A stretch of DNA of 64,000 bases from Oscarella lobularis (Eukaryota; Porifera; Homoscleromorpha; Homosclerophorida; Oscarellidae): contig NC_089180.1 in NCBI RefSeq assembly GCF_947507565.1, forward strand, positions 2,294,001 to 2,358,000. The letters are read 5' to 3'. This document shows positions 62,533 through 64,000 of the stretch, piece after piece. The stretch's first letter is position 1. Each line of letters starts with the position of its first letter. The notes beneath the pieces were generated by a model. It had not been told where the DNA came from. It did not search any database and was given only the letters and a program-made list of their open reading frames with translations. Both the position numbers and the translations under genes were made by a program.

Positions 62533-62970
62533 ATGTTCCCAACTCACACTTACTATGTATATGAGTCACTTATTTTTATATATATGAGTCCCTCAGACTT
62601 TTATATATATTCGACCGTTGATTTTTCGATCAAAAGAAAGTACGTCACAATTGGAAGAGCAGATAAGACTCTGCACTGGTTCAATCTCGTCGCGACGGTA
62701 GAACGTTACACTGTAACTGGTCATCTGGCAAGTGGCTCTTCGACTGCTGCAAAAATTGAAGATCTCTTTTCAATTTTTGCAGCAGTCGACGAGCTGACAG
62801 CAACGAAGTCACAGCTAGCCGCTGCCCAGAAGCAAATTGATGACCTGCGCAAAAAGAATCGGGCTCTGAGAGCTGAGTCAGCAAAGGGTTGGTCGGGTCG
62901 GGTTTCGGAGAATATGAATTTCTTTCTCTCTTGTACGGATTATTTAAAGCGTCGGCTAGAAACAACTTAG
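62533..62970 (+). CDS. Unknown protein with coiled coil
   Basis: The 145-codon frame has an unremarkable N-terminus with many aromatic residues, then ADKTLHWFNLVATVERYTVT and a coiled coil of about 35 residues (ELTATKSQLAAAQKQIDDLR). I do not recognise it. A perfect 21-bp palindrome lies inside the frame (62,740-62,789), which is odd for a gene under selection. It may be one exon, as no stop-to-stop limits match a known family. Confidence 0.3.
   Translation: MFPTHTYYVYESLIFIYMSPSDFYIYSTVDFSIKRKYVTIGRADKTLHWFNLVATVERYTVTGHLASGSSTAAKIEDLFSIFAAVDELTATKSQLAAAQKQIDDLRKKNRALRAESAKGWSGRVSENMNFFLSCTDYLKRRLETT
62740..62789. repeat. Perfect 21-bp inverted repeat, 8-nt loop
   Basis: TCGACTGCTGCAAAAATTGA(A) at 62,740-62,760 is exactly mirrored by (T)TCAATTTTTGCAGCAGTCGA at 62,769-62,789; the loop is GATCTCTT. 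Confidence 0.95.
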
Positions 62971-64000
62971 TAAAACTTTTACTTGGCAATTTAGCAAAGA
63001 ATGTAAATTAAGGACTTCGGCCATGTCTTTGCATGGTATTACAGCCCTAAGGAAGGAATGCAGCGCTCTAAGGAGCGACAGTTGGTCTCTCAGACCGTTG
63101 CGCGAAGACGACACACGGTTTTGTGCCGCCGGACCTAAAATCAAAGACGCTAAAAGGTTCAACAACGTTATATCACCTCCTTTTCTCAACATAGATGTGG
63201 ATCACGTAAAATGGCGCGGAAAAGAAGTTAACTAGAATTTACTTTTATGTGCAGGTTGCTATTCCTGCTCTCCACGTTAGGTTTGGAATTTTACTCGCCT
63301 TTTTACTTTAATTTTATGAAAGTGCATGTCGTACTTTCACAAAAAGAGCAGTAAAACGAAGCTTCTAGAAGAAAAAGCAACTCTTTTCCTTAAGTTTCTC
63401 AAATGGTTTTGCAACTTTGGCCCGGACAAATGATTCAGGTGGTTGTGTTTGACGCTGCTCTTTTTACAATCGTGGAAACAAAAAAGCAGCGGTATGCAGG
63501 AACTCCGGCGCATTTGAAGAGACAGATGGAAACGCACAGTCGGCTGAAAACAGAAAAGGACGGAAGAAAATTTGTTCCGCCTCCTAATGAATGGCAAATT
63601 CTCACGCTGACACCTCCGTTTTATTGATTTGGAGCCATCATAAAGTCAGTTTTCGTTTGCGAAGCATACAAAAGCGATCAAATAACCTTCGCGGAGGAAG
63701 AAAGTCAGACAAAAAGATGATCGAAAGCTTTTTTAGAAGTGCAAATCAAGGTTAGGAAAATATATAAAATAGGTAGTAATATGAGACATGCTTTTTACAG
63801 TCAAAAAATAAAACAATTAATCATTCAGTCAAAAAATCAATCAATCAATCAATCAGTCTAAAAATCAATTAATAAATGCTTAAGACATGTTAACAGCAAG
63901 CTACCTTCTACGGGAAAAGATTAGCAAAGTGAGCCACGTGAGCCGATTACAGCATGTTATTCAAGATATATTATTACAGACATAAAAATTAAAATACAAA
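62971..64000. other. No recognisable gene; (TCAA)n near the end
   Basis: Plus frames at 63,023-63,235 and 63,403-63,627 have no domain. A short TCAA repeat lies at about 63,830-63,858. The right end is AT-rich. Confidence 0.4.

Overview
This window looks like nuclear DNA of an invertebrate animal, and a sponge or similarly early-branching metazoan is my best guess. There are no operons or bacterial features. Where exons can be followed, the introns are short (about 45-70 bp) GT-AG introns. The two best candidates for host genes are animal-type: a ZU5-UPA-Death signalling protein and a galectin. THAP and HECT-like domains and a short TTAGGG-type telomeric stretch agree with a metazoan. No ribosomal or mitochondrial gene is present, so the species call is inference only.

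Most of the window is accessory DNA. From the left: an LTR retrotransposon end (gag start, primer binding site and LTR, 1-410); simple and dispersed repeats (0.8-3.5 kb); a decayed MULE-like gene start (5.2-6.1 kb); a nest of DIRS gag, hAT transposase, DIRS reverse transcriptase and Ty3/gypsy gag-pol (6.5-11.4 kb); the host-like island with the ZU5-UPA-Death gene and the galectin (11.5-14.9 kb); an RPA-like OB-fold gene (15.8-16.8 kb); a DIRS-type tyrosine recombinase piece (18.8-19.2 kb); a 21-bp minisatellite (19.4-20.1 kb); a satellite of paired hairpins (21.1-22.0 kb); piggyBac, Helitron and OTU remnants (23-26.4 kb); a DDE transposase (27.5-28.5 kb); and two copies of a RING-ended multi-copy family (29.9-31.0 and 36.5-39.9 kb).

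Further right: a Tc1 remnant (33.1-33.7 kb); an inverted copy of the 28-30 kb material (42.5-43.4 kb); a second gypsy gag-protease (43.4-44.0 kb); a THAP exon (45.5 kb); two nearly complete but broken pogo-like transposons with TA target duplications (46.8-48.5 and 49.0-50.8 kb); a decayed MULE/SWIM gene (52.2-54.0 kb); a complete 2.3-kb Tc1/IS630-like transposon (55,078-57,397); gypsy RNase H and piggyBac pieces (58-59.3 kb); an integrase-core gene cut by a GAC repeat (59.9-60.7 kb); and a multi-exon HECT-like gene (60.9-62.4 kb).

The most interesting unit is the Tc1/IS630-like transposon. Between matching terminal repeats with TA duplications it carries an intact 325-aa DD34E transposase and, tail to tail on the other strand, a second protein with a beta-grasp/PB1-like middle and a SHOCT-like C-terminus. 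That is a two-gene transposon with a possible accessory factor. The second candidate is the RING-ended family, which has the look of an undescribed transposase lineage. Nearly all other mobile genes are broken by stops, frameshifts or later insertions.
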